Shown piece after piece: positions 8,881-18,329 of a DNA stretch of 64,000 bases. Positions within the stretch are counted from its first letter, which is position 1. Each line of letters opens with the position of its first letter. A program made the position numbers and the translations under genes. Source of the stretch: Alkalimonas amylolytica (GTDB lineage Bacteria > Pseudomonadota > Gammaproteobacteria > Enterobacterales > Alteromonadaceae); contig NZ_FNRM01000004.1 in assembly GCF_900107845.1 (NCBI RefSeq), forward strand, positions 197,471 to 261,470, given 5' to 3'. A model generated the notes under the pieces. It was not told the DNA's origin. It searched no databases and was given only the letters and a program-made list of their open reading frames with translations.

Positions 8881-10161
8881 ATGCCTGAAGTGTCCTTTCG
8901 CGAAGCCCTGGCCGTTTGGTGGCGCATTGGCCTGCTGAGTTTTGGCGGCCCGGCCGGGCAAATTGCCCTGATGCACCGCATTCTGGTGGACGAAAAGCGC
9001 TGGGTCGATGAAAGCCGTTTTTTGCATGCGCTCAATTACTGCATGATGTTACCTGGGCCCGAAGCACAGCAACTGGCCACCTACATCGGCTGGCTGTTGC
9101 ATGGTGTGAAGGGCGGCCTGGTAGCGGGCATTTTGTTTATTCTCCCCGGTGCTGTGCTGATTTTAGGGCTCTCCTTGCTCTATGTGCTACTGGGCGATGT
9201 CTCCCTGGTGCAGGGGCTGTTCTTTGGCTTAAAAGCAGCGGTGCTGGCCGTTGTTGTGCAAGCCCTGCTGCGTATCAGCCAAAAAGCGCTGAAAAACCGG
9301 CTGGCCTGGCTGTTGGCCATTGCCGGTTTTATTGCCCTGTTTGCTTTTAACCTACCCTTTCCGCTGGTGGTGCTGGGCGCAGGCCTGATTGGTTATCTGG
9401 TGGCCCGTTTCAGTAAAACAGACAGCACCGCCGAACCGATAGTCGCTGATGTGGTCGTCCGTCCCGGCACGAAAACCGCAGCGCTGGTCTGTACCCTGCT
9501 CTGGTTTGCCACCATGCTAACCTTGCTCATGCTGCTTGGTGGCGAGCAAGTGTTTAGCCAAATCGCATTGTTTTTCTCCAAAATGGCGGTGGTGACCTTT
9601 GGCGGTGCTTACGCCGTGCTTGGCTACGTTGCTCAGCAAGGGGTAGAACACTATGGCTGGTTGCAGCCCGGCGAGATGCTGGATGGCCTTGGCCTGGCGG
9701 AAACCACCCCCGGGCCGCTGATTCTGGTGACCCAATTTGTTGGCTTTCTGGCTGCCTTTCGCGAATACGGCATTTGGGGCGGTGTCCTCGGTGCCTTACT
9801 GACCACCTGGGTGACCTTTTTGCCTTGTTTTGTCTGGATCTTCGCCGGCGCGCCCTATGTGGAAAAACTGCGCAGCAATCTGGCGCTATCGGCAGCACTG
9901 GCTGCCATTACGGCTGCAGTGGTGGGTGTTATTGCTAATCTGGCACTCTGGTTTGCGGTGAATGTGCTTTTTGCTGAACGCATCGTGCTGCAAGGCTTTG
10001 GCCTTCAGCTGCAATTGCCCGAGCTAAGCAGCCTGAACCCGGCGATGCTGGCAATAACCCTGCTGGCCTGCCTGCTGCTGTTTGTTTTTAAACGTGGGCT
10101 TTTTGTCGTGCTTGGCAGCTGCGCCCTGCTCGGCATCGGCTGGCAACTGCTGGTTGGTTAA
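8881..10161 (+). CDS. chrA: Chromate transporter, ChrA (CHR family)
   Basis: A 426-residue bidomain CHR protein. Each half repeats the family motifs: FGGPAGQIALMH and MLPGPEAQQLATYIGW in the N-half, FGGAYAVLGYVAQQ and ETTPGPLILVTQFVGF in the C-half. About 10-12 membrane segments. Known family members export chromate, a structural mimic of sulfate. It lies directly upstream of sulfate-uptake genes, a fitting context because chromate enters through sulfate permeases. No chrB regulator is visible. Confidence 0.92.
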   Translation: MPEVSFREALAVWWRIGLLSFGGPAGQIALMHRILVDEKRWVDESRFLHALNYCMMLPGPEAQQLATYIGWLLHGVKGGLVAGILFILPGAVLILGLSLLYVLLGDVSLVQGLFFGLKAAVLAVVVQALLRISQKALKNRLAWLLAIAGFIALFAFNLPFPLVVLGAGLIGYLVARFSKTDSTAEPIVADVVVRPGTKTAALVCTLLWFATMLTLLMLLGGEQVFSQIALFFSKMAVVTFGGAYAVLGYVAQQGVEHYGWLQPGEMLDGLGLAETTPGPLILVTQFVGFLAAFREYGIWGGVLGALLTTWVTFLPCFVWIFAGAPYVEKLRSNLALSAALAAITAAVVGVIANLALWFAVNVLFAERIVLQGFGLQLQLPELSSLNPAMLAITLLACLLLFVFKRGLFVVLGSCALLGIGWQLLVG

Positions 10162-10200
10162 TACTGGCCAGCAGATTATCACCTTTGCATCTTATCTAGA

Positions 10201-10227
10201 ACAAAACGAACTAGCATTTCGTTTTGT
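10201..10227. promoter_or_regulatory. Perfect 10-bp inverted repeat between chrA and sbp
   Basis: ACAAAACGAA (10201-10210) and TTCGTTTTGT (10218-10227) are exact inverted copies with a 7-base spacer, 55 bases before the sbp start. The AT-rich arms and lack of a T-run suggest an operator for the sbp-cysT-cysW genes more than a terminator for chrA. Confidence 0.5.
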
Positions 10228-10282
10228 GGTAACTACAGTGCATATTAAACTTAGCTGAACCAACGCTTATTTCGGAGTTGCT

Positions 10283-11290
10283 ATGCGCGCGATTTTACTG
10301 ACTGCTGCCCTGCTCGGCGCCCAACTGGCGCTGCCTGCCCAGGCCAAAGAACTGCTAAACAGCAGTTACGATATTGCCCGGGAGCTGTTTGCCGATATTA
10401 ATCCATTGTTTGTGCAGCACTGGCAGCAACAAACTGGCGAAACCCTCACCATCAACCAATCGCATGGCGGCTCGTCGCGTCAGGCTCAGGCTATTATTCA
10501 GGGCCTGCGCGCCGATGTGGTGACCTTTAACCAAAGCACCGACATCGACATTCTGCACCAGCGTGGCAATTTGCTGCCTGAGAACTGGCGCGAGCGCTTA
10601 CCGAACAATGCCTCGCCTTATTATTCCACCATGGCGTTTCTGGTGCGTAAGGGCAACCCCAAAGGCATTCAAAGCTGGGAAGATCTGACCAAAGAAGGCG
10701 TGACCCTGGTGTTTCCCAACCCGAAAACCTCCGGCAATGCCCGCTACACCTACCTGGCGGCTTATGGCGATGCCTTGCAGCGCTTTGGCGATGATCGCGA
10801 CGCCGCACGGGCCTGGATGGCGGAATTTTTAGCCCGGGTCGCGGTGTTTGATACCGGCGGCCGTGGCGCTACTACCTCCTTTATTGACCGCAATTTGGGC
10901 GATGTGCTGATCACCTTTGAATCCGAAGTGAACAACATCATCAAGCAGTACCCGGATCTTGGCCTGGAGCGCGTGGTGCCACCGACCAACGTACTGGCCG
11001 AATTTCCGGTGGCCTGGATTGACCGCAATGTCGCCCGCAACGGCACCGAAACCCAAGCCAAAGCCTATCTGGAATTTTTATACAGCGAACCTGCGCAGCG
11101 CCTGCTGGCCAGCTACTATTACCGGGTGCACCACGACACCGTGAAAGCCGAAGTAGCCGAGCAGTTCCCTGTTACCGAGCTGTTTACGGTGGAAGCCGTG
11201 TTTGGCAGCTGGGAGCAGGTCAATCGTGAGCACTTTGCCAACAACGCCGAACTGGATCGTTTACTGGCTGAAGGCCGTCGTCGCCGTTAA
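10283..11290 (+). CDS. sbp: Sulfate/thiosulfate-binding periplasmic protein (first set)
   Basis: 335 residues with a Sec signal (cleavage near LPAQAKE) and the mature start [13 protein letters not shown]. Sulfate-binding motifs are present: [37 protein letters not shown] and [11 protein letters not shown]. It captures sulfate or thiosulfate in the periplasm for the permeases that follow. It is clearly related to the second Sbp at 19205-20206 but differs in the binding-loop flanks (SHGGSSRQ versus SHGGSGSQ), so ligand preference may differ. CysP would be an equally valid name. Confidence 0.93.
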   Translation: MRAILLTAALLGAQLALPAQAKELLNSSYDIARELFADINPLFVQHWQQQTGETLTINQSHGGSSRQAQAIIQGLRADVVTFNQSTDIDILHQRGNLLPENWRERLPNNASPYYSTMAFLVRKGNPKGIQSWEDLTKEGVTLVFPNPKTSGNARYTYLAAYGDALQRFGDDRDAARAWMAEFLARVAVFDTGGRGATTSFIDRNLGDVLITFESEVNNIIKQYPDLGLERVVPPTNVLAEFPVAWIDRNVARNGTETQAKAYLEFLYSEPAQRLLASYYYRVHHDTVKAEVAEQFPVTELFTVEAVFGSWEQVNREHFANNAELDRLLAEGRRRR

Positions 11291-11308
11291 CAGAGGTTGT
11301 GCGCCAAC

Positions 11309-12154
11309 ATGATTGGATCTGTGGCTTATCGCAGCAAGCGCGTGCTGCCAGGCTTTACCATCAGCCTTGGCAGCAGTTTGTTTTTTATCAGCCTGGTGAT
11401 TTTATTGCCGATCACCGGCCTGGTGGTGCAAACGGCGCAGCTGAGCTGGGCCGAGTACTGGGCTATTATCAGCGATCCGCGCGTGGTGGCCTCCTACAAA
11501 GTCACCGCCTCGGCTGCTCTGGTGGCCAGCATCTTTAATTTGTTTTTTGGCCTGTTGATGGCCTGGATTTTAACCCGCTACCGCTTTCCCGGCCGGGTGC
11601 TGCTGGATGGCCTGATGGACCTGCCCTTCGCCCTGCCAACGGCCGTTGCCGGCCTGACACTGGCGGCTATTTTCTCCACCCAGGGCTGGTTCGGCCAATA
11701 CCTGGCGCTGTGGGATATCAAAGTGTCCTACACCTGGCTTGGCATTGTGCTGGCCATGGTATTTACCAGCGTGCCCTTTGTGGTGCGCACCGTGCAGCCG
11801 GTGCTGGAAGAGTTTGGCCCCGAGTACGAAGAAGCCGCGGCCACCTTAGGCTCCAGCCCCTGGCAAACCTTTTTTAAAGTGATCCTGCCAGAAATAAAAC
11901 CGGCTTTGCTCACAGGCACAGCACTGGCCTTTACCCGCAGTTTGGGGGAATTTGGTGCGGTTATTTTTATTGCCGGCAACCTGCCCTGGCAAACCGAAGT
12001 CACCTCGCTGATGATTTTTATCCGCTTACAAGAATTTGATTACGCCGCCGCCGCGGCCATCGCCAGTGTGGTGCTGCTGGCCTCCTTGCTGCTGCTCTTT
12101 ATCATCAACGGCATTCAGCAGCGCTATCAGCACATCACCGGAGGCTTAAAATGA
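11309..12154 (+). CDS. cysT: Sulfate ABC transporter permease CysT (first set)
   Basis: About 281 residues with six membrane segments and the ABC-coupling loop EEAAATLGSSPWQTFFKVILP. I chose the ATG at 11309, which has GAGG upstream; a TTG at 11297 is also in frame. It follows sbp by 18 bases and overlaps cysW by four (ATGA). Together with CysW it forms the sulfate channel. No ATPase gene follows in this set. Confidence 0.92.
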   Translation: MIGSVAYRSKRVLPGFTISLGSSLFFISLVILLPITGLVVQTAQLSWAEYWAIISDPRVVASYKVTASAALVASIFNLFFGLLMAWILTRYRFPGRVLLDGLMDLPFALPTAVAGLTLAAIFSTQGWFGQYLALWDIKVSYTWLGIVLAMVFTSVPFVVRTVQPVLEEFGPEYEEAAATLGSSPWQTFFKVILPEIKPALLTGTALAFTRSLGEFGAVIFIAGNLPWQTEVTSLMIFIRLQEFDYAAAAAIASVVLLASLLLLFIINGIQQRYQHITGGLK

Positions 12155-12984
12155 AGCCAGCCAACCCACTGAACAGCCAGCAGCGCTGGTTGCGCCCGGT
12201 ACTGATTGGCACCGGCGTGACCCTGACCGTCTTGCTGCTGGTGATCCCGCTGGTATTTATCTTTGTTGCCGCCATGTCGGCCGGTTTAGGTGGCCTCTGG
12301 CACAACCTGAAAGATCCAGACATGCTGCACGCCATTGGCCTGACCTTATTTATCGCTGGCCTGACGGTGCCGATTAATCTGGTGTTTGGCACCCTGATTG
12401 CCTGGTGCGTCACCCGCTTTACCTTTCCGGGCCGGCGTTTACTGCTTACCCTGATTGATATCCCCTTTGCCGTATCCCCTGTGGTGGCCGGCTTGCTGTA
12501 CCTGCTGCTCTATGGTGCCAACGGGCCTTTTGCCAACCTGCTGGATCAGGTCGACTTACAACTGATGTTCGCCTGGCCCGGCCTGGTGATGGTCACCGTC
12601 TTTGTCTCCTGCCCCTTTGTGGTGCGGGAATTGGTGCCTTTGATGTCCACGCTTGGCACCGAGCAGGAAGAAGCCGCCGTGCTGCTGGGCGCCAGCGGCT
12701 GGAAGGTGTTCTGGGACATTACCCTGCCCAATATCCGCTGGGCTTTGCTGTACGGCGTGATCTTAACCAATGCCAGAGCTGTCGGTGAATTTGGCGCTGT
12801 GTCGGTGGTCTCCGGCACCATTCGCGGCCAGACCAACACCCTGCCACTGCACATTGAGTTGTTGCAGCAGGATTACAACACTGCCGGTGCTTTTATTGCC
12901 GCCGCCATTTTGACCCTGATCGCCATCGCCACCCTGGTGGTGAAAGCCTTTTTGCAATGGAAGCTGGCACGGGAAACAACCTGA
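12151..12984 (+). CDS. cysW: Sulfate ABC transporter permease CysW (first set)
   Basis: 277 residues, six membrane helices, with the coupling loop EEAAVLLGASGWKVFWDITL and the family motif NARAVGEFGAVSVVSG. Its start overlaps cysT. In most genomes cysA comes next; here the gene ends nine bases before the stop of the convergent SLC13 gene, so this set depends on an ATPase encoded elsewhere, most simply CysA at 16356-17417. Confidence 0.93.
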   Translation: MKPANPLNSQQRWLRPVLIGTGVTLTVLLLVIPLVFIFVAAMSAGLGGLWHNLKDPDMLHAIGLTLFIAGLTVPINLVFGTLIAWCVTRFTFPGRRLLLTLIDIPFAVSPVVAGLLYLLLYGANGPFANLLDQVDLQLMFAWPGLVMVTVFVSCPFVVRELVPLMSTLGTEQEEAAVLLGASGWKVFWDITLPNIRWALLYGVILTNARAVGEFGAVSVVSGTIRGQTNTLPLHIELLQQDYNTAGAFIAAAILTLIAIATLVVKAFLQWKLARETT

Positions 12985-12993
12985 GTTTCCAGC

Positions 12994-14832
12994 TCAGGCC
13001 GGATACAGTGGAAACAACAGAGGCACCAGCAGCACACTCACCAGCAAAACCAGCAGAGTAAATGGCGTCCCTATCCGCACAAAGTCGAAAAACTTGTACT
13101 TACCAGGTTGCAACACCAGGGTATTGATGGGGGAGGAAACCGGCGTCATAAAGGCTGCCGAAGCCGCCAGGGCCACCATCATAGCAAAAGGATACGGTGA
13201 AGCCCCCAGACTATTGGCCAGCGACACCGCCACCGGCGCCATCAACACCGCCGTTGCCGTATTGGAGACAAAGGAGCCGGTAACGGCTGTTAACACAAAC
13301 AGCGCCGCCAGCAAGGCATAGTCCCCCCGCTCGCCCACCAGATACAACAAACTGCTGACCGCCAAATCAATCCCACCGGTTTGTTGCAACGCCAGGGCAA
13401 AAGGCAGCATGCCAATAATCAGGATCAGGCTGGGCCAGTGAATTGCCTGGTAAGCACTGTTTAGATCAATGCAGCGCAGCGCTCCCATCAGCAAACAGGT
13501 GATCAGCGCTGCAACCACATTGGGCACAATGCCACTGACCATCAGCAACACCATCAAAGCCAGACAAAACAATGCATGCGGCGCTTTGCGGGCAGCCGGG
13601 GTCACTTCATCCACTTCGGCAGGCAGGCTAAGCACCAGAAAATCCCGACTTTGTTGCTGCAACTGATGAATGTCTCTCCAGTTCCCGGCCACCAACAGCT
13701 TATCGGCCGGTTGCAGCACCTCATCCACCAGCACGCCGGGTAAGGCTTCGCCCCGACGGCGCAAACCGACCACATTGAGTTTGTACTGGCTACGAAACGC
13801 CAGTTGCTGGATGGTTTTGCCCGGCAGCGACGACTCGGGCGGAAATGCCACCTCGGCCAAACCCAGCTCATGGGCATGAAACGAAAAATACGAGTGGCTG
13901 AGCGGTTGTGGCTCCAGACCAAGCTGTTGACAGACCGGTAGCAAGTCCATGGCAGGATCGGCCAGATCGACCAACAGAATATCCTGCGGCTCGACCAGCG
14001 TATTACCGGTGGCATTGAGCAGCAAAGTGCGAAACTTTTGCTGACGCTCAATAGCCACCACATTGATACCGAACTCTTTGCGCAGCGCCAGCTCATTCAG
14101 CTGTTGATCGAGTAAGGACGAACCTGGCAACACTTTCAGCCGCAGCTCACGCTCTTTCAGGCGGTAATTTCTGGCCAGATCACTCAGCTTTAAGCGGGGT
14201 GCACCAGTTTGCCCAGGCTCCAGTTGCGGGTTTAACCAGCGACGGGCCAGCAGCATATAGCCAACCCCCAGCAGCAATACCACCAGACCAATGGGTGTGA
14301 AACTAAAGAAATGAAAGCCATCCAGCCCCTGGCGCTGCAACTCGCTTTGCACCACCATATTCGGCGGTGTCGCCACCAGAGTTTGCATGCCACTGATAAG
14401 CGCAGCAAAAGCCAACGGCATCATCAGCCGCCCTGGGGCGATATGTAACCTGGCGCAGATGCTAAGCACCACCGGGATAAAAATAGCCACCACCCCGGTC
14501 GAGCTCATAATCGACCCCAAAGCCGCCACCGACAACATCAATAATACCAATAAGCGGATTTCGCTGTTGCCCGATACCCGCACCAACCAATCGCCCAGCC
14601 GGTAGACAATGCCGGTGCGCACCAGACCATCCCCCACCACAAAGAGTGCCGCGATCAGAATCACCGCAGGATCGCTAAAACCGGCCAGCGTTTGCTGCAC
14701 CGTCAGCAGGCCGGTCAGCGGAAACACCGCCAGCACCACCAGGGCAACCACATCGGTACGGGGTTTGTTGGCGGCAAAGCAGCCCATGCAGAGCAGCAAC
14801 ATAGCAAGCACTAACAGCAATTCTGCGTTCAC
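12994..14832 (-). CDS. SLC13/DASS-family anion permease with two TrkA-C domains
   Basis: 612 residues starting at GTG 14832. Membrane helices at about 1-195 and 400-610 flank two soluble RCK_C/TrkA-C-like domains at about 205-390 (LRLKVLPGSSLLDQQLNEL and LGLAEVAFPPESSLPGKTI). Transport motifs are STGVVAIFIPVV, ATPPNMVVQ and SNTATAVLMAPVA. Proteins of this plan include Sac1-like sulfate permeases, and the location between two sulfate ABC systems supports sulfate or another oxyanion, but other anions are possible. Confidence 0.85.
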   Translation of the reverse strand: MNAELLLVLAMLLLCMGCFAANKPRTDVVALVVLAVFPLTGLLTVQQTLAGFSDPAVILIAALFVVGDGLVRTGIVYRLGDWLVRVSGNSEIRLLVLLMLSVAALGSIMSSTGVVAIFIPVVLSICARLHIAPGRLMMPLAFAALISGMQTLVATPPNMVVQSELQRQGLDGFHFFSFTPIGLVVLLLGVGYMLLARRWLNPQLEPGQTGAPRLKLSDLARNYRLKERELRLKVLPGSSLLDQQLNELALRKEFGINVVAIERQQKFRTLLLNATGNTLVEPQDILLVDLADPAMDLLPVCQQLGLEPQPLSHSYFSFHAHELGLAEVAFPPESSLPGKTIQQLAFRSQYKLNVVGLRRRGEALPGVLVDEVLQPADKLLVAGNWRDIHQLQQQSRDFLVLSLPAEVDEVTPAARKAPHALFCLALMVLLMVSGIVPNVVAALITCLLMGALRCIDLNSAYQAIHWPSLILIIGMLPFALALQQTGGIDLAVSSLLYLVGERGDYALLAALFVLTAVTGSFVSNTATAVLMAPVAVSLANSLGASPYPFAMMVALAASAAFMTPVSSPINTLVLQPGKYKFFDFVRIGTPFTLLVLLVSVLLVPLLFPLYPA

Positions 14833-14908
14833 GCGGGTCTGGCTCCGGTTGGAAAGGCAGCACTCAGAACCTAATGGTAAACCAAAAAACCTGTAAAATC
14901 AGGCTGAT

Positions 14909-14941
14909 TTAAATGCCTTCGCCTAGAAAGAGCTGGCTGTA
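14909..14941 (-). pseudogene. Decayed 3' end of a cysA gene
   Basis: On the minus strand these 33 bases read YSQLFLGEGI and a stop. The intact CysA at 16356-17417 ends [11 protein letters not shown] and a stop; by eye 28 of 33 bases agree and several differences are synonymous. The reading frame shows no further convincing CysA similarity upstream. After the stop comes CCTGATTTTACAGG and a T-run (about 14886-14904), a weak terminator-like hairpin. I read it as the scar of a deleted second cysA. Confidence 0.6.
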
Positions 14942-15176
14942 GCAGCTGACAAGGGTGGTTGACACTACCAACGGCCACTTACTGACAACAACGGCTTAGG
15001 ATCACGATAACGACAGCTGATGCCCACCAGGTCCTACGCTCATATTTCGTCACTTCATATTCCTAAATGGAATTTAAAATTAATTTATTAATTCAAAAAT
15101 GAATATTAAAATAAACTTACCACAGCAGCATTGCCCTTCTAAAAACTCTCAAACTTGTTAGTACACAGGACTTATT
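14942..15176. promoter_or_regulatory. Porin upstream region with ATTCC-N5-GGAAT palindrome
   Basis: The stretch 14833-15176 between the SLC13 gene and the porin has no intact gene. Apart from the cysA scar it holds a very AT-rich segment (15055-15120). Within it ATTCC-TAAAT-GGAAT (15059-15073) is a perfect palindrome, followed by ATTCA-AAAA-TGAAT (15091-15104). A near copy lies upstream of the yezD-cys operon. Shared control by a LysR-type sulfur regulator such as CysB is a reasonable inference. Confidence 0.5.
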
Positions 15177-16205
15177 ATGAAACAGAGCGTTCGTAGCCCT
15201 CTCGCTGCGGCTATTGTCATGGGGTTATTAGTCCCCGTGCAGGCAGCTGAAGTTAGTATTTATGGTCGAGCTAACCTTTCGGTCGATCAACTTGATAATG
15301 GCGTTAACAACGCCACCAATGTTTCCAGCAATTCCAGCCGTCTTGGTTTTCGCGGCCAGACGGAACTCGAACATGGGTTGGAAGCTTTTTTTCAGATTGA
15401 GCAAACCATTTTCTTTGATGAAGGCAGAGGTAACTTCGCCGACCGCGATTCCTTTTTAGGGTTGCGTGGCAACTTTGGCAGTCTGCGTCTTGGTCAATTC
15501 GATACGCCACTTAAAGTGATCCGCGCCCGGGTGGATTTGTTTGGCAACCGCATTGGCGATATCCGTAACCTTAGCCGGGTAAATACTGGCAATGATCTGA
15601 TTGGCAATGTGTTTGATGAGCGCTTTAAAAACGGCGTCGCCTATCAAAGCCCAGCGGTGAATAACATCACCTTCGATCTGCACTACAGTCCGCACCATGC
15701 CAACGGTGCAACCAATGACAATAAGCGTGAAGCACTGAGTACGGCCATTACCTACGCGGCCAAGGGCCGGTACTTGTCGCTTGCTTATGAGCGCTCTGAA
15801 GGTAACGAAGTACTCAACCCCACAGCCTGGCGGCTGGGTGCTTTTTATGATGTGACAGAACAACTGCGCCTGATTACTTTTGCCCAACTGGATAAAGATC
15901 TGCCAATTGGCGATCGCACCCTGTTTGGCGCTGGTGCTGCCTTCAAGCGGGAGCACTACACCCTCAAGGCCCAGCTGTATCGGGTGAGCAACCGGGATGC
16001 CGATGATGCCGATGCCACCTTGCTGGTGGTCGGTATTGATCGCCAGTTTGGCCGGGCTCTGGTGGGGTATCTGGCCTATGCCATCAGCAGCAACGAGGAC
16101 AATGCTGCTTATCGGGTGTCAGGTGGTGGCCGCAGCACCCAGCAAGCAACGGTGGTAGGAGAAAATGCCAGCGGTCTGTCGCTTGGCCTGGAATACCGCT
16201 TTTAA
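15177..16205 (+). CDS. General porin (Gram-negative porin family)
   Basis: 342 residues with a signal peptide cut after VQAAE, then AEVSIYGRANLSVDQ, typical of 16-strand trimeric porins. SRLGFRGQTELEHGLEAFFQ and LRGNFGSLRLGQFDTP are hallmark stretches, and the chain ends in a beta-signal with terminal Phe (LSLGLEYRF). It lies between two sulfate transport loci and shares a palindrome with the cys operon, so it may serve anion entry under sulfur limitation. A good terminator follows. Confidence 0.92.
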   Translation: MKQSVRSPLAAAIVMGLLVPVQAAEVSIYGRANLSVDQLDNGVNNATNVSSNSSRLGFRGQTELEHGLEAFFQIEQTIFFDEGRGNFADRDSFLGLRGNFGSLRLGQFDTPLKVIRARVDLFGNRIGDIRNLSRVNTGNDLIGNVFDERFKNGVAYQSPAVNNITFDLHYSPHHANGATNDNKREALSTAITYAAKGRYLSLAYERSEGNEVLNPTAWRLGAFYDVTEQLRLITFAQLDKDLPIGDRTLFGAGAAFKREHYTLKAQLYRVSNRDADDADATLLVVGIDRQFGRALVGYLAYAISSNEDNAAYRVSGGGRSTQQATVVGENASGLSLGLEYRF

Positions 16206-16273
16206 CGATTTGGATCCTTGCAGGGATGCCATGGATGGTGTCGGTTTACTTGGTGCTTCACCTGTTGTTTTGT

Positions 16274-16296
16274 CCCTGCTTGCAGGGGCTTTTTTT
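16274..16296 (+). terminator. Rho-independent terminator of porin
   Basis: CCCTGC-TT-GCAGGG stem (16274-16287) followed by GGC and a seven-T run, 69 bases after the porin stop. Confidence 0.85.
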
Positions 16297-16313
16297 ACCT
16301 GATACTTAGCGAC

Positions 16314-16339
16314 AAAAAACCGGCCGCATGGGGCCGGTT
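16314..16339 (-). terminator. Rho-independent terminator of cys operon
   Basis: On the minus strand, AACCGGCC (16339-16332), a six-base loop and GGCCGGTT continue into a T-run (16319-16314), 17 bases beyond the cysA stop. It ends the leftward yezD-sbp-cysTWA operon. Confidence 0.88.
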
Positions 16340-16355
16340 CATTGGTATCTTCGGG

Positions 16356-17417
16356 TTAAATCCCTTCGCCCAAAAACACCTGGCTGTACTTAGGCTTGAT
16401 CCAGGCGGCATCGCCTGATTTTAAATTTAGAGCTTTGAATTGCTCTTTCGGTAATTCAATATGTACCAGCTTGCCATCCTGTTGGTTTAAAACCTCCAGC
16501 CGGGCAGTTGGGCCGACCATGGTGATCAAGTCCAAAGTGACTGGCAGTGCATCTGGCTCAGCAGAAGTCAGTACTTCAATTTCATGAGCGCGGACATAAG
16601 CCAGTCCATCCTGTTCATCACCCTGTTGGGCGCTATCATCACTGGCAGAAGTAAACTTTGTTTCACCACTGGCCTTTACTCTGGCGTGAAACAAGTTGAC
16701 GTTGCCCAGAAACTCATAGACAAAGGGGTTTGCTGGGTTGTCGTATACTTGCTCTGGGGTACCATCCTGCTCAATGCGGCCTTTGTTCATCACCACAATG
16801 CGATCCGCTACTTCCAGCGCTTCTTCCTGATCGTGCGTGACAAAAACGCTGGTGACATGAATTTCATCGTGCAGGCGACGCAACCAGCGGCGTAGCTCGG
16901 CCCGAACTTTGGCATCCAGCGCGCCGAAGGGTTCATCCAGCAGCAAGACTTTGGGTTCGACTGCCAGCGCCCGGGCCAGCGCGATCCGTTGCCGCTGGCC
17001 ACCAGAGAGTTGCGACGGGTAGCGATCTGCCGTCCAGTCCAGTTGCACCAGCTCCAGCAATTTATGCACTTTTTTGGCGATCTCGGCTTTGCTCGGCCGC
17101 AATTTTTTTGGCTTTACCGTCAGGCCATAAGCAACATTTTCAAAAACCGTCATGTGCTTAAAGAGCGCATAATGCTGAAAGACAAAACCAACGCCTCGCT
17201 CACTGACGTGCTGGCCGGTAATGTCTTCGCTGTTAAAGCGCACTACACCGCTATCGGCATGCTCTAATCCGGCGATGATCCGCAGCAAGGTGGTTTTCCC
17301 AGAGCCCGAAGGGCCCAGTAAGGCGGTCAATTCGCCGGTTTTAATGGCCAGGTTCACATTGTCAACCGCGACAAAATCACCAAAGCGCTTATTCACGCCT
17401 TCAATATGGATACTCAT
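16356..17417 (-). CDS. cysA: Sulfate/thiosulfate ABC transporter ATPase CysA
   Basis: 353 residues. Walker [10 protein letters not shown] at about 36-44, signature [15 protein letters not shown], Walker [13 protein letters not shown] and switch His in [14 protein letters not shown]; a TOBE-like regulatory tail from about 240. It powers import by the adjacent CysT/CysW. As the only cys-type ATPase gene in the window, it probably also serves the ATPase-less set at 10.3-13.0 kb. Start supported by GAAGAGGT; last gene of the operon. Confidence 0.95.
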   Translation of the reverse strand: MSIHIEGVNKRFGDFVAVDNVNLAIKTGELTALLGPSGSGKTTLLRIIAGLEHADSGVVRFNSEDITGQHVSERGVGFVFQHYALFKHMTVFENVAYGLTVKPKKLRPSKAEIAKKVHKLLELVQLDWTADRYPSQLSGGQRQRIALARALAVEPKVLLLDEPFGALDAKVRAELRRWLRRLHDEIHVTSVFVTHDQEEALEVADRIVVMNKGRIEQDGTPEQVYDNPANPFVYEFLGNVNLFHARVKASGETKFTSASDDSAQQGDEQDGLAYVRAHEIEVLTSAEPDALPVTLDLITMVGPTARLEVLNQQDGKLVHIELPKEQFKALNLKSGDAAWIKPKYSQVFLGEGI

Positions 17418-17434
17418 AACGACCTCTTCACTCT

Positions 17435-18325
17435 TTAACGCGCTGTTGACGATGTTTGTTTGCGTTCATCTTTCCATTCTATCCAGCTTTTCAGCACGAT
17501 CGTGACCAGGGCCAGCCCAGTCAATAATGACGATACGGCAAAAGCAGCGGTAAACATGTATTCGTTGTACAACACTTCAATATGCAGTGGCATGGTATTG
17601 GTTTCACCACGAATACGGCCAGAGACAATGGCGACAGCACCAAACTCTCCCATAGCCCTGGCATTACACAGCACCACGCCATAAATCAGCCCCCATTTGA
17701 TGTTGGGCAAAGTGACGTACCAGAAGGTTTTCCAGCCACTGGCACCCAGCGTCAGGGATGCTTCTTCTTCCTCTTTGCCTTGCTGCTGCATCAACGGGAT
17801 CAGCTCGCGGGCAACAAAGGGCAAGGTACCAAACAAAATAACGATGACGATGCCGGGTACCGCAAAAATAATACGTACATCGTGTTCCGCCAGAAAAGGA
17901 CCAAACCAGCCTTGCGAACCGAGCAAAATCACAAAGATAAGCCCGACCACCACTGGCGAAATAGCAAAAGGCATATCGATAATCGATATTAAAATGGTTT
18001 TGCCTCGAAATTCAAACTTGGCAATGGCCCAGGCGATGGCCACGCCAAAAACGGCATTCAATGGCACCACAATCAACAGCACAAAGAGCGTTAACCGGAT
18101 GGCTGCCAGCGCATCGGGTTCAGTGACCGCTTGCCACCATACCTGCATGCCTGCTTCAAAAGCACCATACAATACCACCGCCAGCGGCAGTATTAAAAAC
18201 AAGGTTAAAAAGGTCAGGGCAATCCCAACCAGTGTCCATTTAACCCAGCGCGGCTCAGCCGTTGCTCTAGGTGTATCCTGTACAGCTGCAGCACTGATCA
18301 GTGGTAAAGTGTTCGATGTTGTCAT
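17435..18325 (-). CDS. cysW: Sulfate ABC transporter permease CysW (second set)
   Basis: About 296 residues from the ATG at 18325, which follows GAGGAT; a start 39 bases further upstream would overlap cysT and lacks a better site. Six membrane helices, coupling loop [20 protein letters not shown] and motif [16 protein letters not shown]. It sits four bases after cysT and 17 bases before cysA in one operon. The chain has a roughly 30-residue cytoplasmic N-terminal extension compared with the first-set CysW. Confidence 0.93.
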   Translation of the reverse strand: MTTSNTLPLISAAAVQDTPRATAEPRWVKWTLVGIALTFLTLFLILPLAVVLYGAFEAGMQVWWQAVTEPDALAAIRLTLFVLLIVVPLNAVFGVAIAWAIAKFEFRGKTILISIIDMPFAISPVVVGLIFVILLGSQGWFGPFLAEHDVRIIFAVPGIVIVILFGTLPFVARELIPLMQQQGKEEEEASLTLGASGWKTFWYVTLPNIKWGLIYGVVLCNARAMGEFGAVAIVSGRIRGETNTMPLHIEVLYNEYMFTAAFAVSSLLTGLALVTIVLKSWIEWKDERKQTSSTAR

Positions 18326-18329
18326 CAGT

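Noticed and set aside
12982-12996. Inverted repeat CCTGAG/CTCAGG over the cysW and SLC13 stop codons
   Set aside because: Six-bp arms with no T-run; may be chance overlap of convergent gene ends.
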